A DNA stretch of 64,000 nt from Cupriavidus neocaledonicus (lineage in GTDB: Bacteria; Pseudomonadota; Gammaproteobacteria; Burkholderiales; Burkholderiaceae), in assembly GCF_000372525.1 (NCBI RefSeq), contig NZ_AQUR01000082.1:33126-97125 (forward strand), in the 5' to 3' direction. Shown piece by piece: positions 35,604 to 43,599 of the stretch. A model generated the notes under the pieces. The model had not been told where the DNA came from and did no database searches. It saw only the letters and a list, made by a program, of their open reading frames with translations. The translations under genes were made by a program, and so were the position numbers. The first letter of the stretch is position 1. Each line of letters begins with the position of its first letter.

Positions 35604-36641
35604 ATGACCGAAGCCACGCCCGACCGCCCCCGCCGCATCACCATCCACGACGTTGCCCGCGCCGCCGGGGTCTCGCTGACCACGGTGTCGCATGCGCTGA
35701 ACGACCGCGGCGTGCTGGACCCGGCCACGCGCGCGCGCGTCAAGCGCGTTGCCGCGGAGCTGGGCTACCGGCCCAGCGTGCGGGCGCAGCGGCTGCAGTC
35801 GGGCCGCGCCAACTGCATCGCGCTGCTGTCATCGATGCCGTTCGCGGTGGCGGGCGGCACGTCGCGGCTGGGCTTCATGATGGAGGTGGCGGCAATCGCC
35901 GCCGAGGCGGCGATGGGGCGCGGCCTGGGCGTGGTGCTGGTGCCGCCGCTGGAAGGCGCCGGCGGGCTGCTCGATACGCTCGATATCGACGGTGCCATCG
36001 TGATCGAGCCGATTGCCGGCGACCCGCATATCGCGCGGCTGCGCGAGCGGGGCGTCAGCATCGTCTCGATCGGGCGCGAGCCGCTGACCGAGACCCCGGT
36101 GCCCTGCGTCGACCTGCAGTCGGCCGAGACCGCGCGGCTGCTGCTGGCGCACCTGCACGGCCACGGGCGCCGCCAGATCGGCCTGATGATCGGCGCGGCG
36201 CCGCGGCAGTCGTATGTGGAAACGGAACGCGCCTACCGCGAGTTCACGCAGGCGCTGGGCCTGCCCTGCCATGTCGTCAAGGCGGCCGAGGAACATGGCG
36301 AAGCCGCGGGCGCGGACGCCTGCGCGCAACTGCTGGCGCGGATGCCGGGACTGGATGCGCTGTGCGCGCCGGTGGATGCCTTCGCGGTCGGCGCCATGGC
36401 GCACCTGCAAGGGCTGGGCAAGCGCGTACCCGAGGATGTGCTGGTGGTGACCCGCTACGACGGCATCCGCGCGCGCAGCGCGCAGCCGCCGCTGACCGCG
36501 GTCAACCTGCACCTGGAGCGGGTCGCGTCGCTGGCGGTGGAACTGCTGTTCGCGCACCTGTCGGGCGAGCGCGGCCACACCGTGATTGCCGGCCCCGCGC
36601 CCGAACTGGTGGTGCGGGCCTCGTCCACGCCGAAAGACTAG
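35604..36641 (+). CDS. LacI-family transcriptional regulator
   Basis: The 345-residue protein has the LacI helix-turn-helix and hinge (ITIHDVARAAGVSLTTVSHALN, GYRPSVRAQRLQSGR) and a periplasmic-binding-protein-like effector domain (residues 65-340). It converges on the TauE/amidohydrolase/NCS2 operon and its stop overlaps that of the TauE gene. LacI-type operators upstream of the NCS2 gene (40274-40289 and 40315-40328) make that operon the likely target, with a purine-like or other ring compound as effector. Confidence 0.92.
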   Translation: MTEATPDRPRRITIHDVARAAGVSLTTVSHALNDRGVLDPATRARVKRVAAELGYRPSVRAQRLQSGRANCIALLSSMPFAVAGGTSRLGFMMEVAAIAAEAAMGRGLGVVLVPPLEGAGGLLDTLDIDGAIVIEPIAGDPHIARLRERGVSIVSIGREPLTETPVPCVDLQSAETARLLLAHLHGHGRRQIGLMIGAAPRQSYVETERAYREFTQALGLPCHVVKAAEEHGEAAGADACAQLLARMPGLDALCAPVDAFAVGAMAHLQGLGKRVPEDVLVVTRYDGIRARSAQPPLTAVNLHLERVASLAVELLFAHLSGERGHTVIAGPAPELVVRASSTPKD

Positions 36642-37351
36642 CCGCGCAACAGCACCACCGCGCCGGACACCAGCGCGAACACCAGCACGCCGATGCGCAG
36701 CATGCGCTGGTTGATGCGCTTGTGCACCAGGTGGCTGGCGACCATGCCGACGCCGAGCACCGGCAGCAGGGCCGCGGCGTAGAACACCTGCTCCATGCCG
36801 AGCCGGCCGCCCAGCGCCAGCACCACCAGCGAGATCACCTCGCCCACCAGGAAGCACAGCGCCACGGTGGCGCGCAGCGTCGCCACCGGTGCGTGCTGGT
36901 AGGCCAGCGCCAGCGGCGGGCCGCCGACGCCGGTGGCGGTCTCGGTGACGCCGGTGATCAGGCCGGTGGAGGCAAAGGTCAGCCGCCCCGGCGTGAACGC
37001 CGGCGCCAGCAATGACACCACCGCCGCGGCGATGGTGCTGCCGCCGACCAGCGCGTTGAGCCACGCCATCGGCATCGCCACCAGCACCCACAGGCCGCCG
37101 AAGGTGCCGGCCACCCGGCCGGCGCTGATCCAGCCGGCCCCGCGCATGTCGATGGCGTGGCGCTCGCGCCAGGCCACGTAGGCGTTGAGCGGCAGCATCG
37201 CCAGCAGCAGCGCGCCGGGCAGCATCGCCGGCGCGGCCAGCGCCAGCACCGGCACCACGATCAGCGCAAAGCCCATGCCGGTGGCGCCCTGGATCAGCGC
37301 GCCGGTAAACACCGCCACGCCCACGCTGAACAGGGTCAGGTCCATGCTCAT
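36638..37351 (-). CDS. TauE/SafE-family membrane transporter
   Basis: The 237-residue protein has seven to eight hydrophobic segments and the family pattern GALIQGATGMGFALIVVPVL near the N-terminus and TGVTETATGVGGPPLALAY in the middle. TauE/SafE proteins export sulfite, sulfoacetate or other small anions. It is the last gene of the operon and its start overlaps the amidohydrolase stop (ATGA). A sulfur-containing product is possible, because a sulfite dehydrogenase lies close by; this is inference. Confidence 0.87.
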   Translation of the reverse strand: MSMDLTLFSVGVAVFTGALIQGATGMGFALIVVPVLALAAPAMLPGALLLAMLPLNAYVAWRERHAIDMRGAGWISAGRVAGTFGGLWVLVAMPMAWLNALVGGSTIAAAVVSLLAPAFTPGRLTFASTGLITGVTETATGVGGPPLALAYQHAPVATLRATVALCFLVGEVISLVVLALGGRLGMEQVFYAAALLPVLGVGMVASHLVHKRINQRMLRIGVLVFALVSGAVVLLRG

Positions 37352-38796
37352 GCCGCCTCCGTGCCGGCGTGGCGGGCGCGGTGCACGTCGGCGGCGTCAT
37401 GCAGCTTGCGGATCGGCGCGCCGGCGACGGTGTGCGCTGCCATGGCATGGATGTCGCGCATCAGCGCGCGCGCGTCCCAGTCGGTGGGCCAGCCCTGCCA
37501 CAGGCGCAGGCTGCCGTCGACAAAGACCGCGCGGATCTGGTCGCGGTTGGCCAGCCGCACCAGTTCCCAGGTCAGGTCCCACGACGGCGTCAGTTCCGGC
37601 ACGTCGAGGTCGACCAGCAGGAAGTCGGCGCGCTTGCCGGCGGCGATCTCGCCGGTGAGCGCGCCCAGCCCGGCCACGTCGGCCGCGTCGTGCGTGGCCA
37701 TGTCGACCCAGCGCCAGCCCGCGCCGCAGGACGAATCGCCCACGCCGATGCCGAAGGCGAAGCGCTGCGCGGCCTCGGCATAGTCGAGCAGGCGGAAGCC
37801 GTCGCTGCGGGTGCCGTCGGTGCCCAGGCCCAGGCGCACGCCGAAGGTGGCCATGGTCTCGGCCGGCGCCACCGCGTTGCCCTTCCAGGCGCTGGCGACG
37901 GGGTTGTAGGCCACGGCGGCGCCGCTGTCGGCCAGCAGCCGGATTTCCTGCGGCGTCACCAGCGTGGCATGCGCCAGCAAGGCGGCCGGGCCGAGCGCGC
38001 CGATCGCGGCGAGATGCTCGATCGGCCGGCGCCCGCACGCGTTGAGCGAGCGCTCCACCGCCACCAGGTGTTCGTTGGCATGGGTCTGGAAAATGCGGCC
38101 GGACTCGGCGCACAGCTGGTAGACGTGATGCAGCATCGCGTCCGAAGCCACCTCGGGGATCGAGATCGCCAGCGACGGCGCCACCAGCGCATCGCCGGCG
38201 TAGCGGTCCAGGTGGGCGGCAGCGCGGCGCAGGATGGGCGCGGCGTCGAGCGTTTCGGCGCCGGGCTTGTCGTTGCAGATCAGGCCCAGCACGCAGCGCA
38301 CGCCGGCATCGCTGACCGCGCGCGCGACCGCGTCCAGCCCGGCGTCGCTGCGCGTGCCGGCATCGACCACGGTGGTAAAGCCGCCGCGCAGCGCTTCCAG
38401 CGCCGCCAGCTTGGACGACAGGTACAGGTGCTCCGCCTTCAGGCTGCCCTCCAGCGGCACCCACACGCGCCGGAAGATTTCCGACGGCTCGCCGAACACC
38501 AGCGACTTGCCGAACGACTGGGTCAGGTGGTGATGCGTGTCGATCATGCCGGGCATCAGCAGCATGCGCGGCAGCGGCAGGGTCTCCAGCTGCGGGAAGC
38601 GCGCGGCGACGTCTTCGGCGGGGCCGACCGCGGTGAAGCGGCCGCCTTCCACCACCACCGCGTGGCCGCGTACCGCGCCCTGGCGCAGCAGGGTCCATTC
38701 CGGCAACAGGATGCGCGGGCGCTGGAAGCTGTCCGGCGCCAGCGCCGGGTTGAGGTCGCCGGGCCAGGCCGGCGTCGAGGCATAAGCTTGAGTCAT
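37348..38796 (-). CDS. Amidohydrolase (AtzA/TrzN and SAH-deaminase-like)
   Basis: The 482-residue metal-dependent hydrolase has MPGMIDTHHHLTQSFGKSL with the first metal histidines, TVVDAGTRSD, FQTHANEHL for the next histidine and GLGTDGTRSDGFRLLDYAE for the catalytic aspartate, then IAAGKRADFLLVDLD. The family removes amino, chloro or methylthio groups from purine, pyrimidine or triazine rings. Its operon partner is a nucleobase-type permease, so a heterocycle is the likely substrate. The start at 38796 (MTQAYAS) lacks a clear ribosome binding site; it lies 19 bases after the permease stop. Confidence 0.88.
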   Translation of the reverse strand: MTQAYASTPAWPGDLNPALAPDSFQRPRILLPEWTLLRQGAVRGHAVVVEGGRFTAVGPAEDVAARFPQLETLPLPRMLLMPGMIDTHHHLTQSFGKSLVFGEPSEIFRRVWVPLEGSLKAEHLYLSSKLAALEALRGGFTTVVDAGTRSDAGLDAVARAVSDAGVRCVLGLICNDKPGAETLDAAPILRRAAAHLDRYAGDALVAPSLAISIPEVASDAMLHHVYQLCAESGRIFQTHANEHLVAVERSLNACGRRPIEHLAAIGALGPAALLAHATLVTPQEIRLLADSGAAVAYNPVASAWKGNAVAPAETMATFGVRLGLGTDGTRSDGFRLLDYAEAAQRFAFGIGVGDSSCGAGWRWVDMATHDAADVAGLGALTGEIAAGKRADFLLVDLDVPELTPSWDLTWELVRLANRDQIRAVFVDGSLRLWQGWPTDWDARALMRDIHAMAAHTVAGAPIRKLHDAADVHRARHAGTEAA

Positions 38797-38815
38797 GGCA
38801 ATGCAGTAAGCCGGG

Positions 38816-40171
38816 TCAGTGCGTGGCGGCGGCATCGTCGCGCGCGATCGCGCCCGTGTCAGCCGTCGCGGTGCGCAGACCCGTATGGAAAAACAGGAAG
38901 TTGAGCAGCGCCGCGGTGAGGGCGCCCATCGCCACGCCATTGCCCACCAGGATGCGCAGGTTGGCCGGCAGGCCGCCATAGATGCCCGGCACCAGGATCG
39001 GCAGCAGGCCCACGGCCAGCGCCACCGCCACCACGTACATGTTGGCGTGGTCGCGCAGGTCCACCTTGCGCAGCATGTCGATGCCCATGGTGCCGACGAT
39101 GCAGAACACCACCAGCCCGGTGCCGCCGACCACGGCCTCGGGGATCGCGCTGATCAGCGACGACACCGGCACCAGCAGCCCGAACGCCACCAGGATCGCG
39201 CCCGACATCGCCGTGACAAAGCGCGAGCGCACGCCGGTGGCACGCACGATGCCGATGTTCTCGCCGCTGGTGATGATCAGCGAGGTGCCGAACATCCCGC
39301 CCAGCAGCGAGGTCAGCGCGTCGGCGCGGATGGTGCGCGGCACGTCGCGCTGCTGGTCCACCGGCCGGCCCACGGCATCGCTGATCGCCAGGGTCTGGCC
39401 GGTGGCCTCCACCATCGAGATCACGGCGAACACCATCAGCGGGATCGCGGCCACCACGTCGAAGGTGGGCCAGCCGAATGGGAACGGCGTGGGCAACGCC
39501 AGCACCGGCGACATCGACACCTGGCCGAAGTGAAACGCACCGGCCAGCCACGCCACCAGGGCCCCGCCCAGCAGACCCAGCAGGATCGCCAGCTGCGCCA
39601 GCATGCCGCTGAGCCAGCGCGACGCCGCCACGGTGCAGGCGATGGTGGCGAAGGCCAGCAGCAGGTTGAGCGGATCGACCGCGCTGCCCGCGCCCGGGTG
39701 GCCGGCGACCAGCTTGCCCGATACCTGCGCCAGGTTGATCGCCACCAGCAGCAGCATGGTGCCAACCACCACCGGCGGGAAGTAGCGCAGGCAGCGCCGG
39801 AACACCGGCAGCACCAGGAAGTAGAACACGCCGGTCAGGATCACCGCGCCGGCGGCGGTCTGCACGTCGGTCTGCTGCGCGATCAGGATGAACAGCACGA
39901 TCGGCGCGCCGCCGGGCAGCATGACGAACGGCAGGCGCGCGCCGATGCCGCGCTTGCCCAGCGACTGCAGCAGCGTACCCACGCCGCAGATTACGAAGGT
40001 GGCGCTGAGCAGCTGCACCGCCAGCGCGGGCGGGAAGTTCAGCGCCTTGCTCATCAGGAAGACCGACGCGATCGGCGACGCGGCCATGACCAGTACGTGC
40101 TGAAGGCCGAAGACAAACAGGCGCTGCCATGGCAGCCGTTCATCCACCGGCGCGGGGGCGGGGTAGGACAT
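38816..40171 (-). CDS. NCS2-family nucleobase permease (uracil/xanthine type)
   Basis: The 451-residue protein has 12 to 14 membrane segments and NCS2 patterns: FVFGLQHVLVMAASPIAS, the variant QTLAISDAVGRP of the QxxG region and TSGENIGIVRATGVRSR, the signature loop. Members import uracil, xanthine, urate or related rings with protons. It is the first gene of the operon and follows CGAGGAGC. LacI-type operators lie upstream. Confidence 0.92.
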   Translation of the reverse strand: MSYPAPAPVDERLPWQRLFVFGLQHVLVMAASPIASVFLMSKALNFPPALAVQLLSATFVICGVGTLLQSLGKRGIGARLPFVMLPGGAPIVLFILIAQQTDVQTAAGAVILTGVFYFLVLPVFRRCLRYFPPVVVGTMLLLVAINLAQVSGKLVAGHPGAGSAVDPLNLLLAFATIACTVAASRWLSGMLAQLAILLGLLGGALVAWLAGAFHFGQVSMSPVLALPTPFPFGWPTFDVVAAIPLMVFAVISMVEATGQTLAISDAVGRPVDQQRDVPRTIRADALTSLLGGMFGTSLIITSGENIGIVRATGVRSRFVTAMSGAILVAFGLLVPVSSLISAIPEAVVGGTGLVVFCIVGTMGIDMLRKVDLRDHANMYVVAVALAVGLLPILVPGIYGGLPANLRILVGNGVAMGALTAALLNFLFFHTGLRTATADTGAIARDDAAATH

Positions 40172-40273
40172 TGCTTTGCTCCTCGTTTGGTGTGTCGGGC
40201 GTTGTGCCGGTGGCGCTTTGGCCACTGGCTGCGTCTGTGCGCAGTTCGCTGCAGATATTATCGATTTCCGCTA

Positions 40274-40289
40274 ACAAAAACGTTTTTGT
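40274..40289. promoter_or_regulatory. Perfect palindrome, LacI-type operator
   Basis: ACAAAAACGTTTTTGT is a perfect 16-bp palindrome with the central CG and flanking A/T tracts typical of LacI/PurR operators. Outer bases CT and AG also pair, giving 22 bp with one mismatched pair. It lies about 100 bases upstream of the NCS2 start. Confidence 0.7.
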
Positions 40290-40314
40290 AAGTGTAGGGA
40301 AACCCAATTTGCGA

Positions 40315-40328
40315 TGCAAGCGGTTTTG
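40315..40328. promoter_or_regulatory. Second, weaker LacI-type site
   Basis: TGCAAGCGGTTTTG matches the LacI-family pattern TGNAANCGNTTNCA except in the last two bases. Its centre is 40 bp from the centre of the perfect palindrome, close to four helical turns, which would suit cooperative binding or a small loop. Confidence 0.45.
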
Positions 40329-40474
40329 TCGGCAAGGCAGCCGTGGTCTTCCCCTATATCGAGTAAATCGATAACGACTAGCAGCAAAACCCGTTTCACA
40401 AGTTGATGAGGCGGCGTCAAAGTACCCGCCACAGCGCCTTGCGCGCCACAACACGCCCCCGAAGGAGACGCCCC

Positions 40475-41746
40475 ATGCGAGACAAGAACCGTCCGGCGCA
40501 ATCTGCCGATCACGACCGGCCGCTATCCAGGCGACGCCGTTTGGTACAGGGTGCCGGCCTGCTGGCGCTGGGCGCGTCGCCGCTGGGCGCACTGGCCGCG
40601 CAGGCGGCGCGCGCGTCCGATGGCGTGACGCTGGCCGACGGCCCGCGCCCGCTGGTGCGCTATCCGGGCAAGCGCCCGCTGGTACGCGTCAGCACCCGGC
40701 CGCCACACCTGGAGACGCCCTTCTCCGCCTTCAATGAGGGGCCGATCACAGCCAACGACGCCTTCTTCGTGCGCTACCACCTGGCCAACCTGCCGCTGTC
40801 GGTGGATCTGGCCACCTATCGGCTGCGCGTTGGCGGCCACGTCGGCAAGCCGCTGCAACTGTCGCTCGATGAACTGAAGCGGTTGGCGGAGCCGGTCGAT
40901 GTCGTCGCCGTGAACCAGTGCTCGGGCAACAGCCGCGGCTTCTCCGAGCCGCGCGTGTTCGGTGCGCAGCTGGCCAACGGCGCGATGGGCAATGCGCGCT
41001 GGACCGGCGTGCCGCTGCGCAAGGTGCTGGAGCACGCGGGCGTCAAGGCCGGGGCCAGGGTGGTGACCTTCAACGGCATGGATACGCCCGTGCTGCCGAG
41101 CACGCCGGACTTCCGCAAGTCGCTCGATATCGCCCACGCGATGAACGGCGAGCCGCTGCTGGCGTGGGGCATGAATGGCGAAGACCTGCCGCTGCTCAAC
41201 GGCTACCCGCTCAAGCTGGTGGTGCCAGGCTACTTCGGCACTTACTGGATCAAGCACCTGCACGAGATCGAGGTGCTGGACCACCCGTTCGAGGGCCACG
41301 ACGCGTTTTTCATGACCAAGGGCTATCGCGTGCCGGACAACGATTGCCAGTGCGTGGCCCCCGGCACGCCGGCGGCCAGGACGCGGCCGATCTCGACGCT
41401 GGCCGTGCGCAGCTTCATCACCAGCGTCGAAAGCGGCGGCAGGCTGCCGGCCGGCCGCGCCGTCGAGCTGAAGGGCATTGCCTTCGACGGCGGCTCGGGC
41501 ATCCGCACGGTCGAGGTTTCCGTCGACGGCGGGCAGAACTGGCAGGCCGCCAGGCTTGGCGAAGACCTGGGCCGGTTCTCGTTCCGCGCGTGGCACTTGC
41601 CGGTCAGGTTCGCGCATAAGGGCCCGGCGGTGCTGATGGTGCGCGCCACCAGCAACAACGGCGAGACCCAGCCGGCAAAGGCCAGCTGGAACCCGGCGGG
41701 CTACCGCCGCAATGTCATCGAAGCCACGCCGGTCACCATCGCCTGA
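40475..41746 (+). CDS. sorA: Molybdopterin sulfite dehydrogenase (SorA/SoxC-like)
   Basis: The 423-residue protein has a Tat signal (LSRRRRLVQGAGLLALGAS) and the sulfite oxidase fold. The molybdenum-ligating cysteine is C149 in VNQCSGNSRGFSEP. RWTGVPLRKVLEHAGV, NGMDTPVLPSTPDF and GYFGTYWIKHLHEIEV follow, and the C-terminal dimerisation domain holds VEVSVDGGQNWQ and WNPAGYRRNVIE. It would oxidise sulfite to sulfate in the periplasm. It follows GAAGGAGACG and is followed 10 bases later by a cytochrome c gene, the usual electron acceptor. Confidence 0.9.
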   Translation: MRDKNRPAQSADHDRPLSRRRRLVQGAGLLALGASPLGALAAQAARASDGVTLADGPRPLVRYPGKRPLVRVSTRPPHLETPFSAFNEGPITANDAFFVRYHLANLPLSVDLATYRLRVGGHVGKPLQLSLDELKRLAEPVDVVAVNQCSGNSRGFSEPRVFGAQLANGAMGNARWTGVPLRKVLEHAGVKAGARVVTFNGMDTPVLPSTPDFRKSLDIAHAMNGEPLLAWGMNGEDLPLLNGYPLKLVVPGYFGTYWIKHLHEIEVLDHPFEGHDAFFMTKGYRVPDNDCQCVAPGTPAARTRPISTLAVRSFITSVESGGRLPAGRAVELKGIAFDGGSGIRTVEVSVDGGQNWQAARLGEDLGRFSFRAWHLPVRFAHKGPAVLMVRATSNNGETQPAKASWNPAGYRRNVIEATPVTIA

Positions 41747-41756
41747 GGAACGCGCC

Positions 41757-42410
41757 ATGAAAGCAACCATCGCTCCCGCGCTGCTGGCGCTTGCCCTGCT
41801 GGGTGCCGGCCATGCCGGCGCCGCGCCGCAGGACATCAAGCTGCCGGCGGAGAACGTCAAGCTCAGGCCGGCCAGACTCCCCGGCTATGGCATCGCCACG
41901 CAGAAATGCGCGATCTGCCATTCGGCCGACTACGTCTCCTACCAGCCGCCCGGGCTGAGCCTGGCGCAGTGGACCGCCGAGATGAAGAAGATGCAGCAGG
42001 CCTATGGCGCGCCGATCGACGATGCCGAGGTCGAGCAGCTCGGCGCCTACCTGGCGGTGGCCTATGGCTCTGCCAAGGCGAAGGATCCCGAGATCGTGGC
42101 GATCGCGCGGAAGGCGGACAAGCCCGCTGCCGCCGCGCCTGCGCCTTCGGCCGCGGCCGGCGTCGACGTGCAGGGACTGCTGGCGAAGAACGCCTGCCTG
42201 AGCTGCCACGGCGCGACGCAGAAGATCGTCGGCCCGGCCTATCACGAGGTGGCGGTCCGCTACAAGGGCGACCCGCAAGCGCAAGCCAGGCTGGAAGCCA
42301 GCATCCGCGGCGGCAGCAGCGGCAAGTGGGGCGCGGTGCCGATGCCGCCGTTCGCCGGCCTGAAGCCGGAGGAAGTGAAGGCGCTGGCGGCCTACGTTCG
42401 CCAGCAATAG
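41757..42410 (+). CDS. sorB: Cytochrome c with two heme sites, partner of the sulfite dehydrogenase
   Basis: The 217-residue exported protein (signal peptide LLALALLGAGHAGA) has two heme-binding motifs: CAICH at residues 51-55 and CLSCH at 147-151. The first half resembles SorB; the second resembles a small class I cytochrome with VGPAYHEVAVRYKG and MPPFAGLKPEEVKALAAYV, where Met would be the axial ligand. An Ala/Pro linker joins the halves. It would pass electrons from SorA to the respiratory chain. It follows TGAGGAACG. Confidence 0.9.
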   Translation: MKATIAPALLALALLGAGHAGAAPQDIKLPAENVKLRPARLPGYGIATQKCAICHSADYVSYQPPGLSLAQWTAEMKKMQQAYGAPIDDAEVEQLGAYLAVAYGSAKAKDPEIVAIARKADKPAAAAPAPSAAAGVDVQGLLAKNACLSCHGATQKIVGPAYHEVAVRYKGDPQAQARLEASIRGGSSGKWGAVPMPPFAGLKPEEVKALAAYVRQQ

Positions 42411-42429
42411 GCGCAACCCCTGCCCTGAC

Positions 42430-42464
42430 TGCAAGGCGCCCCGGCTGGTCCGGGGCGCCTTGCA
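42430..42464 (+). terminator. Strong hairpin after the sulfite dehydrogenase operon
   Basis: GCAAGGCGCCCCGG (42431-42444) pairs perfectly with CCGGGGCGCCTTGC (42450-42463) across CTGGT, and T42430-A42464 adds one more pair. A T-run is short (TTG). It lies 20 bases past the cytochrome stop. Confidence 0.8.
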
Positions 42465-42472
42465 TGTTGGGC

Positions 42473-42500
42473 TTGCAAGTTCCGGCTGGCCCCTTATACT
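42473..42500 (+). promoter_or_regulatory. Promoter of the ArsR-SRPBCC pair
   Basis: TTGCAA (42473-42478) and TATACT (42495-42500) are spaced by 16 bases, a good sigma-70 promoter. Transcription should start at about 42507-42508, which is the first base of the ArsR start codon. Confidence 0.65.
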
Positions 42501-42515
42501 TAGCCGTATGGCTAA
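42500..42515. promoter_or_regulatory. Inverted repeat across the ArsR start codon, candidate autoregulatory operator
   Basis: TTAGCC and GGCTAA are separated by GTAT, forming a 6-4-6 inverted repeat that covers the end of the -10 box, the expected transcription start and the start codon. Binding by the encoded ArsR protein would block its own promoter. Confidence 0.65.
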
Positions 42516-42894
42516 CCATTGTGCCGAGTTTGCAGACGTGTCCCAGGCTGTCGATCTTTCCCCGCTGTCCGGCGTGTTCTACGCACTGGCGGACCCGACC
42601 CGCCGCGCCATCGTCAGCACGCTCGGGCGCGGGCCGGAAACGGTTTCGGCACTGGCGGCACCGTTCGCGATGGCGCTGCCCTCGTTCATGAAGCACCTGC
42701 AGGTGCTGGAGCGCAGCGGCCTGATCCGCTCGCGCAAGACGGGGCGCGTGCGCACCTGCGAACTGGTGCCGCAACCGCTGTCCGACGCACAGCAATGGCT
42801 GGCCGATCAGCGCGCCCTGTGGGAGGCCCGTACCGACCGCCTGGCGGCTTTTGTCGAAGCCCTTCACCAAGAGGAACAGTCCCATGACGAATGA
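42508..42894 (+). CDS. ArsR-family winged-helix repressor
   Basis: The 128-residue protein has the ArsR winged helix (FYALADPTRRAIVSTLGRG, ALPSFMKHLQVLERSGLIRSRKTGRVRTC) and no cysteine pair for metal sensing. This subgroup is usually paired with a SRPBCC/AHSA1 protein, as here. The start at 42508 lies at the predicted transcription start, with no room for a ribosome binding site, so the mRNA appears to be leaderless. Its end overlaps the next gene by 11 bases. Confidence 0.9.
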   Translation: MANHCAEFADVSQAVDLSPLSGVFYALADPTRRAIVSTLGRGPETVSALAAPFAMALPSFMKHLQVLERSGLIRSRKTGRVRTCELVPQPLSDAQQWLADQRALWEARTDRLAAFVEALHQEEQSHDE

Positions 42895-43369
42895 AAACGC
42901 CGCCGGCCCGGAAAGCCAGGACCTGATCATCTCGCGCCTGCTCAAGGCCCCGCGCGCCAAGGTCTGGCGCGCCTGGAGCGATCCGCAGCTGCTCAAGCAA
43001 TGGTGGTGCCCCAAGCCCTGGACCACCGAGGTCCGCGCCTTCGACATGCGCCCCGGCGGCGCCTTCCATACCTTCATGCAAGGCCCGGATGGCGGCACCA
43101 GCGACAACCCCGGCTGCTTCCTCGAGATCGTGCCGATGGAGAAGATCGTCTCCACCTCGGCGCTGGTCGCCGGCTATCGGCCCGGCACGCCGTGGCTGTC
43201 GATGACCGCGGTCATCACCATGGCCGACGAGGGCGACGGCACCCGCTACATCGCGCGCGTGATGCATCCCGACGAGGCCACGCGCAAGCAGCATGAGGAG
43301 ATGGGGTTTTATGAGGGCTGGGGGACGTGCATTACGCAGCTGGAGGCGTTTGCGCAGCAGTTGAAGTGA
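42884..43369 (+). CDS. SRPBCC (AHSA1-type) domain protein
   Basis: The 161-residue protein has the START-like fold of the AHSA1 group: LIISRLLKAPRAKVWRAWSD, KQWWCPKPW, DMRPGGAFHTFM and MGFYEGWGTCITQLEAFA. Such proteins bind hydrophobic ligands; the ligand is unknown. It is translated from a start inside the ArsR gene behind AAGAGGAACAG. Confidence 0.88.
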   Translation: MTNENAAGPESQDLIISRLLKAPRAKVWRAWSDPQLLKQWWCPKPWTTEVRAFDMRPGGAFHTFMQGPDGGTSDNPGCFLEIVPMEKIVSTSALVAGYRPGTPWLSMTAVITMADEGDGTRYIARVMHPDEATRKQHEEMGFYEGWGTCITQLEAFAQQLK

Positions 43370-43408
43370 GGAGGGTTATGCCGATGCTGTCGGCATCGCT
43401 GCGGGTGT

Positions 43409-43562
43409 GCTCCCCTCTCCCGCTTGCGGGAGAGCGGCGGGGGTGAGGGGTGGCGCTGGCAATAGCGACGGCCGTCGCTTCGTCGATACCTCTCCCCCTC
43501 ACCCCAACCCTTTCCCGCAAGCGGGAGAGGGAGTACACAAGCGGGAGTTGGAAAGCTCGAGG
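43409..43562. repeat. Intergenic repeat element, copy 1
   Basis: The element has two blocks. Block B (43409-43472) begins with the palindrome CTCTCCCGCTTGCGGGAGAG (43415-43434), then GGGGGTGAGGGG and GGCGCTGGCAATAGCGACGG. Block A (43451-43562) starts with that same GGCGCTGGCAATAGCGACGG, then CCCCTCACCCC, a second palindrome (CCCGCAAGCGGG) and a GTACACAAGCGGG tail. Both blocks recur, inverted and in the other order, at 59353-59550. It lies between the SRPBCC and porin genes, which converge, so it may also terminate transcription. Confidence 0.8.
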
Positions 43563-43599
43563 CCGCGATGTCGCTGCGGGTTTTTCTGGTGCCTGCCTT

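Larger units (their letters stand above)
40172..40474. other. Divergent control region (NCS2 operon / sulfite dehydrogenase)
   Basis: These 303 bases have no gene. They are much more AT-rich than the flanks between about 40255 and 40400 and hold the two LacI-type operators described separately. Promoters for both directions must lie here. Confidence 0.7.
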
